This document shows positions 1-9,148 of a DNA stretch of 64,000 nucleotides, one piece after another. Below the pieces are notes generated by a model. That model ran no database searches. It was not told the DNA's origin and saw nothing but the letters and a program-made list of their open reading frames with translations. Origin of the DNA: Nitrospirota bacterium. GTDB taxonomy: Bacteria; JACPQY01. The stretch's first letter is position 1. Each line of letters opens with the position of its first letter. Where the stretch lies: the NCBI GenBank assembly GCA_016190245.1, contig JACPQY010000080.1:1-64000 (forward strand), in the 5' to 3' direction. Both the position numbers and the translations under genes were made by a program.

Positions 1-2
1 AT

Positions 3-224
3 CACGTCTGCGTCGTCTGGTTGCCCAAGTACAGTCCGAAACTCAACGCCATTGAAGGGCTGTGGGGCTATCTGAAACGAAGCGCGCTCAACAACTACTT
101 CTTCGGTTCGGTGAATCGCTTGGGAGAGGCCATCGTGGAAGTGTTCCATCACCTCAACCGACATCCGCACACCGCCCTCTCCCTCGCGTACCGGATTTCT
201 CATGACTTACGTCAGGTGGCTTAG
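3..224 (+). pseudogene. IS630-type transposase, C-terminal fragment cut by window edge
   Basis: The reading frame is open to the left edge, so the gene begins outside the window and only about the last 73 residues are visible. The stretch LPKYSPKLNAIEGLWGYLKR is the end of the DDE catalytic domain of IS630/Tc1-mariner-type transposases, where the third acidic residue is the E of 'NAIEGLW'. The track start at 21 is an internal TTG, not a true start. Whether the full element is intact cannot be seen. It could be functional, and is labelled a pseudogene only because it is partial here. Confidence 0.8.
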
Positions 225-227
225 GAC

Positions 228-303
228 AGGCGAAAGGTGAAAGCCAAAAGGTGAATGCCGGGGTGCCGCCCGTCCTCGCCTTGTCCACTTTGACCTTTCG
301 CCT
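228..303. repeat. 11-bp inverted repeat after the transposase
   Basis: AGGCGAAAGGT (228-238) is exactly complementary to ACCTTTCGCCT (293-303). It lies just after the transposase stop and before the rhomboid gene. It may be a transcription terminator or part of the insertion-sequence end; the left half of the element would be needed to decide. Confidence 0.4.
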
Positions 304-330
304 TGAACCTTCGCCCTCTGAGCGACCGCC

Positions 331-1002
331 ATGCTCCCCCTGAGAGACGCGAATCCGACCCGCCGCGTTCCGGTGCTCACGATCGGGCTCGTTGCGGCGA
401 ACGTGCTGGTCTACCTGTACGAGGCCGTTCTGCCGGAGGAGGCGCTCGGATCGTTCGTCCTCCAGTTCGGCGCGATTCCTAGGGAGATAACCCGTTTGAG
501 CAACCTCGCGGGCTCGGGCGGACTCCCGCCCCTTGTGAGCATGGTCACGTCCATGTTTGTGCACGGGGGGCTGGCCCACCTTCTCGGCAACATGCTCTAC
601 CTGTGGATCTTCGGGGACAACGTGGAGGATCGGCTCGGCCGCCCCCGCTTCGTCCTGTTCTACCTGTTGTGCGGGTTGGCGGCGGCCTTGGGGCATGTGG
701 TCTCGGCGCCCGGCTCCGAAGTGCCCATGGTGGGCGCGAGCGGGGCGATCTCCGGCGTGCTGGGGGCTTACGTGCGGCTCTTCCCCCGGGCGCGGGTGAT
801 GACGCTGGTGTTCTTGGGCTGGTACGTGCGCATCGTGCCGCTGCCGGCCGCGTTCGTCCTGGGGGTGTGGTTCGTCATCCAAGTTCTCAACGGCTTGCCT
901 TCCCTTGCATTTGCGAACTTCGGCGGAGTGGCGTGGTTTGCGCACGTGGGAGGGTTCCTGGCTGGATACCTCCTCGTGCGCCGGATGGAGCGGCCGCGGT
1001 GA
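331..1002 (+). CDS. Rhomboid family intramembrane serine protease
   Basis: The 223-residue protein has about six hydrophobic segments. The rhomboid signature is clear: HGGLAHLLGNM (about 78-88) for the His/Asn oxyanion region, GASGAISG with nucleophile Ser137, and FAHVGG with catalytic His205. Rhomboids cleave transmembrane helices of membrane-protein substrates within the bilayer. The substrate is unknown. The next gene begins 57 bases downstream on the same strand, so the two may be co-transcribed. Confidence 0.92.
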   Translation: MLPLRDANPTRRVPVLTIGLVAANVLVYLYEAVLPEEALGSFVLQFGAIPREITRLSNLAGSGGLPPLVSMVTSMFVHGGLAHLLGNMLYLWIFGDNVEDRLGRPRFVLFYLLCGLAAALGHVVSAPGSEVPMVGASGAISGVLGAYVRLFPRARVMTLVFLGWYVRIVPLPAAFVLGVWFVIQVLNGLPSLAFANFGGVAWFAHVGGFLAGYLLVRRMERPR

Positions 1003-1058
1003 TTCGGCCGCGAAGGACAGCGACCCCCCCCCGGCAAGCGAGGGGGTGGGGCCGCGCG

Positions 1059-1940
1059 ATGCTATGGTTCCTGGCGGTTGCGTTCGCGGGGGCGCGCATG
1101 GATACGCTGCCGCACCCTTGGGCCTACCCGCTGAAGAGCCCCCTCGACTTGGACCGTTGCTTGAACCCCGGAGAGGTGGTGGAACTTTCTGTGGAAGGGG
1201 GCACACCGGTGGAGGCTTGGGCGGGGGACGGTGTCGTGTCGATTTTCTCCGATCCCACCGGGCGTGTTCGAGCGCTCCTCGCGTTTGATATGGAGTCGCC
1301 GGCCTTTCCACGTGGCTACCAACTCAGCTACCGCGTTCACGGGCGTCTGCTGGAGTTCCGGGGGACGGTGCACGTCTGCCCGCCTTTCCCCCCGGTCGAG
1401 CGAATCCCGCGGTCGGGAGGCCGCTTGGAGCGACTGATGTCCGAGCGGATTCTTCAGGAGAAGGCGAGGTTCGAGGCTCTCTTCCGCGTGGTGCGGCCGG
1501 GATGGGCGTGGTCCCGGCCCTTCTCTCTCCCCGTTCCCGACGAGTTGGTGGTGACGGGTCGGTTCGGAGCGCGGCGGTTTGCAGGCGGGGATGAGCTTTC
1601 GCCCCACACGGGCGTGGACCTTCGCGCGAGATGGGGCACGCCGATCCTGGCGGTTGCCGCAGGTGTCGTCTCACTCGTGGATCGCATGGTGCTGGAGGGC
1701 AACGTGGTTGTGATCGACCACGGCGGCGGACTCCAAACGCTTTACGCCCATCTCGACGAGGTCTGGGTGTCGCCCGGCCGAAAAGTGGTGGCCGGCAGCG
1801 TACTCGGCCTGTCGGGGAAGACCGGTCGTGCACGCGGGGCCCACCTGCACTTCAGCGCGCGCCTCAGGGGGGCGAGGGTGGACCCGCTGTCCGTGCTTCG
1901 ACTCGGCGGCGTGGACACCACGCTCCTCTCGCGCTATTGA
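1059..1940 (+). CDS. M23-family peptidase (LytM/peptidoglycan endopeptidase-like)
   Basis: The C-terminal half carries the M23 zinc-peptidase core: HTGVDL (His and Asp ligands), a YAHL segment and HLHF (the HxH motif with the third ligand). All catalytic residues are present, so it is likely an active endopeptidase cutting peptidoglycan peptide cross-links. The start at 1059 follows a GGGGTGGGG stretch and gives a short hydrophobic N-terminus (LWFLAVAFAGA) that could be a signal peptide. The longer track ORF runs antiphase through the rhomboid gene and is not credible upstream. The following gene starts 8 bases after the stop. Confidence 0.88.
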   Translation: MLWFLAVAFAGARMDTLPHPWAYPLKSPLDLDRCLNPGEVVELSVEGGTPVEAWAGDGVVSIFSDPTGRVRALLAFDMESPAFPRGYQLSYRVHGRLLEFRGTVHVCPPFPPVERIPRSGGRLERLMSERILQEKARFEALFRVVRPGWAWSRPFSLPVPDELVVTGRFGARRFAGGDELSPHTGVDLRARWGTPILAVAAGVVSLVDRMVLEGNVVVIDHGGGLQTLYAHLDEVWVSPGRKVVAGSVLGLSGKTGRARGAHLHFSARLRGARVDPLSVLRLGGVDTTLLSRY

Positions 1941-1947
1941 AGGGCGG

Positions 1948-3144
1948 ATGGCCAGGGGATTCGCCGCGGCCGTCCTCGTTGGGGCGCTCGGCCTGGGGGC
2001 GTCCGTCGTCGCCGCCCAAGAGGCCCGTGCCGGAGGGGACGTGGGGCTCATCCTCAGCGCCGAGACCGAGGAGGGCGAAGCGCTGAGAGCCCTGGTGGAG
2101 TCCCACCTGCTGGGCCGATTGACCGCGCTGGATGTGCAGGCGCGTGCCGTGCTCCTTCCGACGGTGCTGCCCCGCAGTGGCGAGCCGTTTCCCGAGGAAT
2201 GGATCGAGAAGGCCTGGCTTGCCTACAAGTACTTCAACTTCGACGAGGCCGAACGGAATCTCCTGCGCGCCGAGGCCGCCGCAGCCCGCTTGGAGAGGCC
2301 CGAGGCCGACCGGCGCGCGCTGTTCGACGTGAAAGTCTTTCAGGGGATGCTGGCGCTTGTGCGGCAGGACCGGGAGCGCGCCGCGCGCCTCATGCTCCGC
2401 GCGGCGGAACTCGGCACCGTTGCGTGGCTCGATCCCCTGCGATTCCCGCCCGGCGTGACTGAACTGTTCAACGTCGCCACCGAGCGGCTCCAGCAGGCCC
2501 CCGTGCGCTCCACGCATGTCCTCACGGAGCCGCCAGGCGCCCAGGTGATCGTGGACGGCCGCACGGCAGGAGCGACCCCCCTGACGCTCCCGCTCTATCT
2601 CCATCACGACTATGCGTTGCGCCTGGAGCGGGAGGACACACGACCCCACGTCCAGGTCCTGAGCGTGCCCTTGCCTGACGACACGCTCAAGGTGTACCTG
2701 GGCCCGCGCACCGCCGAGGAGATCATCTCAGTCGGGCTTGCGAAGTTCTATGCGGAGCCCGCGCTTGGGGCCCAGTGGGTGTCGAGGGTGCGGGAGCAGC
2801 TCGGCGTGAGGCGGCTCTACTTGGGTCGCGTCGCGCGTTCCGGCACCGGCTGGCTGCTGGCGTCCGTCTATTTCAGTGAGGCGGGCGGACTCGTTGTCGG
2901 CCGGGGGATCGCACTTGTCGTGGCGGAGGGAGGGGACGCGTTCGCGGCGGCCAACCCCGGGATCGAGGAGATCGTCCATCGGCTTGCGCAAGCGGACGCC
3001 CGCTTCGGGCCGGGTTTCTGGTCGTTCACGCGGAAGCCCTGGTTCTGGGGGGTGGTGATCGGGGTGGCGGCGGCGGGTGGCGCGGCGCCGTTCGTCGCGG
3101 ACGCCTTGAAGGAGGAGACGGTTACGGTTCGAGTGGTGAAGTAG
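1948..3144 (+). CDS. PEGA-domain secreted or envelope protein
   Basis: A 398-residue protein with a signal peptide (MARGFAAAVLVGALGLGASVVAAQ). After a helical, possibly TPR-like region (residues about 60-170) comes a PEGA domain, recognisable from EPPGAQVIVDGRTAGATPL, and near the C-terminus a hydrophobic segment (WFWGVVIGVAAAGGAAPFV) that may anchor it. PEGA domains are small beta-structures common in surface proteins and kinase ectodomains. The true start is 1948, because the track ORF begins inside the M23 gene. The kinase at 4533-6035 also ends in a PEGA domain, which suggests a related envelope-signalling context. Exact function is unknown. Confidence 0.75.
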   Translation: MARGFAAAVLVGALGLGASVVAAQEARAGGDVGLILSAETEEGEALRALVESHLLGRLTALDVQARAVLLPTVLPRSGEPFPEEWIEKAWLAYKYFNFDEAERNLLRAEAAAARLERPEADRRALFDVKVFQGMLALVRQDRERAARLMLRAAELGTVAWLDPLRFPPGVTELFNVATERLQQAPVRSTHVLTEPPGAQVIVDGRTAGATPLTLPLYLHHDYALRLEREDTRPHVQVLSVPLPDDTLKVYLGPRTAEEIISVGLAKFYAEPALGAQWVSRVREQLGVRRLYLGRVARSGTGWLLASVYFSEAGGLVVGRGIALVVAEGGDAFAAANPGIEEIVHRLAQADARFGPGFWSFTRKPWFWGVVIGVAAAGGAAPFVADALKEETVTVRVVK

Positions 3145-3191
3145 GGACGCACCGCGCCCGGGTTCGGACGGATAGGAATCCGTCCCTACTT
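3139..3191. terminator. Nested hairpin between convergent genes
   Basis: An inner perfect 8-bp stem GGACGGAT-AGGA-ATCCGTCC (3166-3185) sits inside an outer 11-bp pairing AAGTAGGGACG (3139-3149) with CGTCCCTACTT (3181-3191); the two structures compete. It overlaps the last codons of both convergent genes. It is likely a bidirectional terminator, though no long U-tract is present. Confidence 0.55.
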
Positions 3192-4502
3192 GAGTTGCAG
3201 CTTCTTCACCATCCGCTCGAGGTACTTGCGATCGATCCCGGCCGTGCGGGCGGATTCCGAGATGTTGTAGCCCTTCGCGGACAGGAGCTGAGAGAGATAC
3301 TGGCGCTCGAAGTCCGTCAGAAGCCGCCGCTTGGCATCCTTGAAGGGGACGCTGATGTCCACCCCCGCTGACCGGCGTTCCGTTTCCTTGGGAAAGAAGT
3401 CGCGATGGTCGGGAAGGACGAGCAGCTTTTGCAGACTGTTGCGCAACTCGCGCACGTTCCCCGGCCAAGAGTAGGACTGGAAGAGGGGAATCGTCTCTGC
3501 CGGGAGACGTGACTTCTCGGAAGGGCCCAGATCCTTGAGGATTTTCTCGATGAGGAGAGGCAGGTCCTCGCGTCGCTCGCGAAGCGGCGGCATGTGGACG
3601 CGGATCGTGTTCAGCCGGTAGAACAGGTCGTTTCGGAAGCGCCCCGTGCGGACCTCTTCCTCCAGGTTCCTGTTCGTGGCCGCGAGGAACCGAACATCCA
3701 CCTTGATGGTGGAGGTGCCGCCGATCCGCCGGATCTCCCGTTGCTCCAGCGCCCTCAGGAGCTTGGGCTGGAGTTCCGGGTCCAGCTCTCCGATCTCGTC
3801 GAGAAAGAGCGTGCCGCGGTGCGCCAACTCGAGGGCGCCCATCTTGTCGCCCTGGGCTCCCGTGAACGATCCGCGCATGTGGCCGAAGAGTTCGCTCTCG
3901 GCCAGCGTTTTCGGCACCGATCCGGAATCGAACACCACGAACGGCCCGTCCTTGCGCGGACTGTGCTGGTGCAGCGCCCGCGCCACCAGCTCCTTGCCCG
4001 TGCCGGTCTCACCCTCGATCAACACCGTTATGTCCGTGGGGGCGACGCGCTCGAGGAGTGCAAACACCCGGCGCATGGCCACGCTCGTGCCCGCGAGGTC
4101 TCCGAATGAGGTCCGCTCGCTGAGCGCCACTTCCACTTGATCCTTGAGGGGCTCGAACGTGATCTGAGTCGCCCCCAGCGCGATCGTCGAGTACGGCGGC
4201 ACGTAGGCCTCCCGCACGAGGAACCCTCCCACGCTCGTGCCGTTCGTGCTGCCGAGGTCGAGTAGGAGGTAGCCCCTTGGCGTGAGCCGGATCTCCGCAT
4301 GATGGCGGGAGATCGTCTCGTCCGTCAGGACGACGTTGTTGTCGGAGGCGGTCCCGAGACGGACCACGTCCTTGTCCACCACCACTTTGCGGCCCTTCTC
4401 CGGCCCCCTGAGGAGCCTGAAGAGCAACTTGCGGAAGACGAGCTTCGTGGGCCGCTCGTCCGCGGAGACGAGCTTGGTGACCTCGGGGGCAATCTCGGTC
4501 AT
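3186..4502 (-). CDS. FHA-domain sigma54-dependent transcriptional activator
   Basis: Domain order is an N-terminal FHA domain (residues about 25-120; RLGTASDNNVVL, SRHHAEI, GSTNGT), a sigma54-interaction AAA+ domain and a C-terminal Fis-type helix-turn-helix (SESARTAGIDRKYLERMVKK). Walker A is GETGTGKE and the sigma54-contact loop reads GSFTGA instead of the usual GAFTGA. FHA domains bind phosphothreonine, so input is probably from a Ser/Thr kinase rather than a histidine kinase. The neighbouring upstream gene on the same strand is exactly such a kinase, 30 bases away. Target promoters (-24/-12 type) were not identified. Confidence 0.93.
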   Translation of the reverse strand: MTEIAPEVTKLVSADERPTKLVFRKLLFRLLRGPEKGRKVVVDKDVVRLGTASDNNVVLTDETISRHHAEIRLTPRGYLLLDLGSTNGTSVGGFLVREAYVPPYSTIALGATQITFEPLKDQVEVALSERTSFGDLAGTSVAMRRVFALLERVAPTDITVLIEGETGTGKELVARALHQHSPRKDGPFVVFDSGSVPKTLAESELFGHMRGSFTGAQGDKMGALELAHRGTLFLDEIGELDPELQPKLLRALEQREIRRIGGTSTIKVDVRFLAATNRNLEEEVRTGRFRNDLFYRLNTIRVHMPPLRERREDLPLLIEKILKDLGPSEKSRLPAETIPLFQSYSWPGNVRELRNSLQKLLVLPDHRDFFPKETERRSAGVDISVPFKDAKRRLLTDFERQYLSQLLSAKGYNISESARTAGIDRKYLERMVKKLQLK

Positions 4503-4532
4503 GGATTCGTGGCGGTCACGAGGTGGACCATC

Positions 4533-6035
4533 TCAAGGTTCCTCGGACAGGTCAATGACCAGATTGTGGGTCTGGCCGGGACGGACATCGAGCTCGATCT
4601 TTCTCTTCCGCGTCATATAGGGGTTGGTGAGCTCTACGACGTGATGTCCGGCGCTCAGTTTCAGTTTCATGAGCGGAGTGGTGCCGTCGAGCGGCCGGCC
4701 ATCCACGATCACGTGCGCCCAGGGTGTGCTGTTCAGGTTGAGGTAGCCGAAAGCGTCCGGGGTGGGACGGGGCGCAGGCGCCGGCGGGGGTTCGGCGGGC
4801 TGAGGCGTCTCAGTCACCGCGTTCGGGGGCCCGGCTGCGGCGGTCGGAGGAGCGGGCGCGGGCATCTCGTCGGCGGGCGCGGACGCGGCGGCTTCGGGAG
4901 GGTGATGGACGGGAGCGACCGGCTCGGGCCGGCCGGACCGTGTGAGCGCCACCACGGCCGTAGCAATCAGGCCGGCGCCGACGGCGCCTGCGGCCCAAAC
5001 CCAACGCCGGCCCTTTGAGGCGGTCGGCCCGCCCTGGGGCATGACCTTCGTGGGCCGACGCTCCGAATCCGCAGTGGTTCGCGGCGCAACCGTGCGGGTC
5101 TCCGGCGGAAAGAGTCCTTTGAGGAAACGGCCCAGCTTCCGCTCCCATCGCTGGGAGCCGTGCTCGAACAGAAGGCGCTGCAATTGTTCCCCGATCTCGC
5201 CCGCGGTTTGAAACCTCTCGGCGGGCAAGGGCTTAAGGAGGCGACGAAGTGTCTCCGCCAGCGCCGGCGCCATCTTCGGTGACGCCTCAAGGGGGTCGGG
5301 GATGGCCGCGTTCTTCGCCCGCTCCAGAACCAGGAAATCGTTCTCGTCCGCCAGCGGGTTCAGGCCTGTCAACATCTCGTAGAGTGTCAGGCCCAGCGCG
5401 TAGAGATCCGCCCGTGCATCGATCGTTTCGCCCCGCGCCTGCTCAGGCGACATGTAGCTCCACTTGCCCTTGAGAGCAGGCACGGAGGTCTGCGGATGGA
5501 TCGCCACCTTGGCGATGCCGAAGTCGCCCAGCTTCACCTCGCCTTCGTAACTCAGGTAGATATTGGAAGGGCTCACGTCGCGGTGCACGATGTTGAGCAG
5601 GTGCCCCTCCGCATCGCGCTTCTCGTGGGCGTACTCGAGCGCGGCCAGCACCTCGTGAGCCACATAGACGCACAGGGATTCCGGCAGGCGCTCGCCGCGT
5701 CGGGCGAGGGCGCGCAGGACCTGGCCGAGGTCCTGGCCCTCCACGTAGTCCATCACGAGGTAGTACGAGCCGTCCCACTCCCCGTGATCGAACACGGAGA
5801 CGATGTTGCGGTGCGACAGCGCGAAGGCGAGCTTGACCTCCTGCAGGAACATGGCCCTCAGTTGGGGGTCCTCGGCCCACTGCGGGAGAATCTTTTTCAG
5901 GGCGACCGTTTTTTCCGCGCCGTCGCTGGTGACGAGGCGCGCCTTGTACACCTCGGCCATTCCGCCCAGTCCGATCCGTTCGAGGACCTCGTATCGGCCG
6001 ATCTGGTGCGGCGCGTCCGAGGGCAGGGCGCTCAT
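4533..6035 (-). CDS. Ser/Thr protein kinase with C-terminal PEGA domain
   Basis: The N-terminal kinase domain (about 14-275) has the glycine loop IGLGGMAEVYK, the catalytic loop HRDVSPSNIYL, the DFG motif and the activation segment ending MSPEQARG. A proline/alanine-rich linker follows, with one transmembrane helix (WVWAAGAVGAGLIATAVVAL, about 330-350). The C-terminal PEGA domain (STPWAHVIVDGRPLDGTTPL) would then face the periplasm. The kinase should phosphorylate Ser/Thr on cytoplasmic partners; the FHA-sigma54 activator immediately downstream is the obvious candidate. The two genes look like one operon. Confidence 0.93.
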   Translation of the reverse strand: MSALPSDAPHQIGRYEVLERIGLGGMAEVYKARLVTSDGAEKTVALKKILPQWAEDPQLRAMFLQEVKLAFALSHRNIVSVFDHGEWDGSYYLVMDYVEGQDLGQVLRALARRGERLPESLCVYVAHEVLAALEYAHEKRDAEGHLLNIVHRDVSPSNIYLSYEGEVKLGDFGIAKVAIHPQTSVPALKGKWSYMSPEQARGETIDARADLYALGLTLYEMLTGLNPLADENDFLVLERAKNAAIPDPLEASPKMAPALAETLRRLLKPLPAERFQTAGEIGEQLQRLLFEHGSQRWERKLGRFLKGLFPPETRTVAPRTTADSERRPTKVMPQGGPTASKGRRWVWAAGAVGAGLIATAVVALTRSGRPEPVAPVHHPPEAAASAPADEMPAPAPPTAAAGPPNAVTETPQPAEPPPAPAPRPTPDAFGYLNLNSTPWAHVIVDGRPLDGTTPLMKLKLSAGHHVVELTNPYMTRKRKIELDVRPGQTHNLVIDLSEEP

Positions 6036-6135
6036 GGGGGCGGGGTCAGTCCGCGCGGCCGTCGTGCGGGGCGCGTGCGGAAGGTGTTTGCATGTCGGAC
6101 CGCGACCAGTCTAGCATGCGCGTGGGGGGCCTTCA

Positions 6136-6498
6136 ATGAATGTCTTGGACCATCCGATCACCGTCGTGCGCAGCGGCCTCCGCTGGAGGCTTGTCGGCGC
6201 GGTCTCGCGCGCCTTCGTGCCCGGCCGGGTGGCCGTGACCATCGCCCGTCGGGTGTATGCCTACAGGTGGCCGTTGCCGCCGGGGGTGATGGAGCACGAA
6301 TGTGTCCACGTCCGCCAGTTCGAACGTGAACGCTACCTGATGTGGATCCGGTACGTTCGCTCGTTCCTTGCCGGTTGGATCCGGACGCGAAGCCGTCAGC
6401 GCGCGTATGCGGAAAACCCTTATGAAGTGGAAGCGTGCGAACGCGCCGACCAGATCGCCGCGGCGAGTCGTGTGGTCGAAGTCGATGATCGATCCTGA
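6136..6498 (+). CDS. Small conserved protein with HExxH motif (zincin-like)
   Basis: A 120-residue protein divergent from the kinase gene. It contains HECVHVRQFER (an HExxH zinc-protease-type motif, about residues 54-58) and, about 40 residues later, NPYEVEACERAD, where a glutamate could be the third zinc ligand. No signal peptide is obvious. The arrangement resembles short uncharacterised zincin-like proteins. Peptidase activity is inferred from the motif alone. Confidence 0.6.
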   Translation: MNVLDHPITVVRSGLRWRLVGAVSRAFVPGRVAVTIARRVYAYRWPLPPGVMEHECVHVRQFERERYLMWIRYVRSFLAGWIRTRSRQRAYAENPYEVEACERADQIAAASRVVEVDDRS

Positions 6499-6539
6499 GT
6501 GACGCGAGGTGCCAAAGCCTGTCGGTCCGACCAGCCGCC

Positions 6540-7721
6540 CTATCGGCCGCGCAGGGCGGGGCGCGGCCCCGAGCGCAGTTCCGATTCGGATTCGGAAGAG
6601 TGCATGGGACGCGGGCGGGTGCCGAGCGTGCGAAGGAATGCCACGAGATCCCAGCGGTCCCGGTCGCTCAGGTGGTCCTTCCAGGGCGGCATGACGGGAC
6701 GGCGACCGTAGGTGATGACGTCGTACCAGTCCTGATCGGTCTCCATGACGATCCACATGGGGTCCGTCAGGTCGGCGGGCCGGCGCGGAAGGTCCGCCGC
6801 CGCGGGCCCTTGTCCGTTGCCCTCGGGACCATGGCAGGTGACACACAGCTCGGCGAACAGCTCCGCCCCGTGCTCCGGTGAGGGGCGTTCCGTGGGGTAG
6901 GTGATGAAAAGCGACTGCTCGTCGTCGTCGGGAGCCGCCGCGGCGAGGACGAGTTCGGTCCCGTACGCGGTGAAAAACCCGAGCAGCAGACCGCCCATGA
7001 CCCATTCGTGCGCCCCGCGGTGGCGACCGAGGTGGAGAAGCTCGCCCACGACGTACAGGATCGAACCGCTCGCCATGGCCAGAAAGACGAGTTGGGCGAG
7101 CGGGCTGGAGACGCGCAGTCCCAGGAGCGTGCCGAACATCGTGGGGAGGCCGCCGATGCAGCCGAGGAGCGCCACGTAGCGGATGGAGGGCTTTGTCCCG
7201 CCCAGCGGGCCGGCGATTCCGAAACCCTCCGTCGCGTTGTGCAAGGCGAAGCCGACGATGAGGAGTTGCGCGAGCGCCATCGCTCCCGAGGCGTAGGCCG
7301 CGCCGATGGCGAGACCCTCGCTGAGGTTGTGCAGCCCTATGCCCGTGGCGACCATGAGGGCGAGGTGTTGCGCCCGGCGATCCGCGGGGACCTCCTCGTC
7401 CTTGGCGTTCTTGATGAAGCGCCGGTCGAACCACACCAGTGCCCAGAATCCACCTGCGATGCCGACGACGAGTGGGACGAACAGCTCCAAGGCGAGGGGG
7501 AGCGAGATCTTTCCGAGGCGCGCCGCCCCGACGATCACTTCGCCCTGCTCCAGCACTTGCGCGCCGATCTCGATGAGAAGGTACACAAGGACGCCAACCG
7601 AGAAGGCCGTGAGCAAGCTGCGCAGGCGCGCGTGGGCACCGCCCAGGAAGGCCACGGGAAGGCCGAGAAAAATCGTCCCGCCGGCTACGAGGGCGAGGAG
7701 AAGGGCGTTCAGGTCGTTCAT
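6540..7721 (-). CDS. ZIP-family metal transporter fused to a cytochrome c domain
   Basis: A 393-residue fusion. Residues about 1-270 are a ZIP permease with eight or so hydrophobic segments and the paired metal-site helices GLHNLSEGLAIG and ALHNATEGFGI. Residues about 285-370 form a mono-haem cytochrome c with CVTCHGPEGNGQGP (CxxCH) and a likely axial Met in VMPPWKDHLS. ZIP proteins move Zn2+, Fe2+ or Mn2+ into the cytoplasm. The haem domain would sit on the periplasmic side, suggesting redox-coupled metal uptake, perhaps ferric/ferrous iron. No frameshift or stop interrupts the junction. The gene is divergent from the acyl-CoA dehydrogenase gene. Confidence 0.85.
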   Translation of the reverse strand: MNDLNALLLALVAGGTIFLGLPVAFLGGAHARLRSLLTAFSVGVLVYLLIEIGAQVLEQGEVIVGAARLGKISLPLALELFVPLVVGIAGGFWALVWFDRRFIKNAKDEEVPADRRAQHLALMVATGIGLHNLSEGLAIGAAYASGAMALAQLLIVGFALHNATEGFGIAGPLGGTKPSIRYVALLGCIGGLPTMFGTLLGLRVSSPLAQLVFLAMASGSILYVVGELLHLGRHRGAHEWVMGGLLLGFFTAYGTELVLAAAAPDDDEQSLFITYPTERPSPEHGAELFAELCVTCHGPEGNGQGPAAADLPRRPADLTDPMWIVMETDQDWYDVITYGRRPVMPPWKDHLSDRDRWDLVAFLRTLGTRPRPMHSSESESELRSGPRPALRGR

Positions 7722-7823
7722 CGGGGGTTCCCAGAAGTGAGAATGAAAATCATCATCGTAGCTCGGCCATCCATGGCGTGCCGAGCGTACGGGCGCGGGC
7801 CGGCGATGTCAAGCGAGGATGTG

Positions 7824-7851
7824 TTGACAGACCGCCTCGCGTTGCTACGAT
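7824..7851 (+). promoter_or_regulatory. Sigma70-type promoter for the acyl-CoA dehydrogenase gene
   Basis: TTGACA (7824-7829), a 16-base spacer and TACGAT (7846-7851), about 50 bases before the start codon in the divergent intergenic region. Match to consensus is good for the -35 and moderate for the -10. Confidence 0.55.
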
Positions 7852-7900
7852 TGCGCTGCAACCGGAGCCTCGGGAGGGCTTTCGGGCATAGGAGGTCACC

Positions 7901-9046
<1,146 letters not shown>

Positions 9047-9125
9047 GGCTCCCGGCGGAATCGCCTCCGCTTTCCTGCCGGACTTGCTCGCCGCAAGAGC
9101 CCCTGCGGCATTCCGAGGGCCAGTG

Positions 9126-9134
9126 TGTTATGAT
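9126..9134 (+). promoter_or_regulatory. Extended -10 promoter element before ftsH
   Basis: TGTTATGAT, about 15 bases upstream of the ftsH start, fits an extended -10 (TGn-TATnAT). No convincing -35 was seen. The short leader would begin around 9141. Confidence 0.35.
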
Positions 9135-9148
9135 ACACCGTCCCTGTC

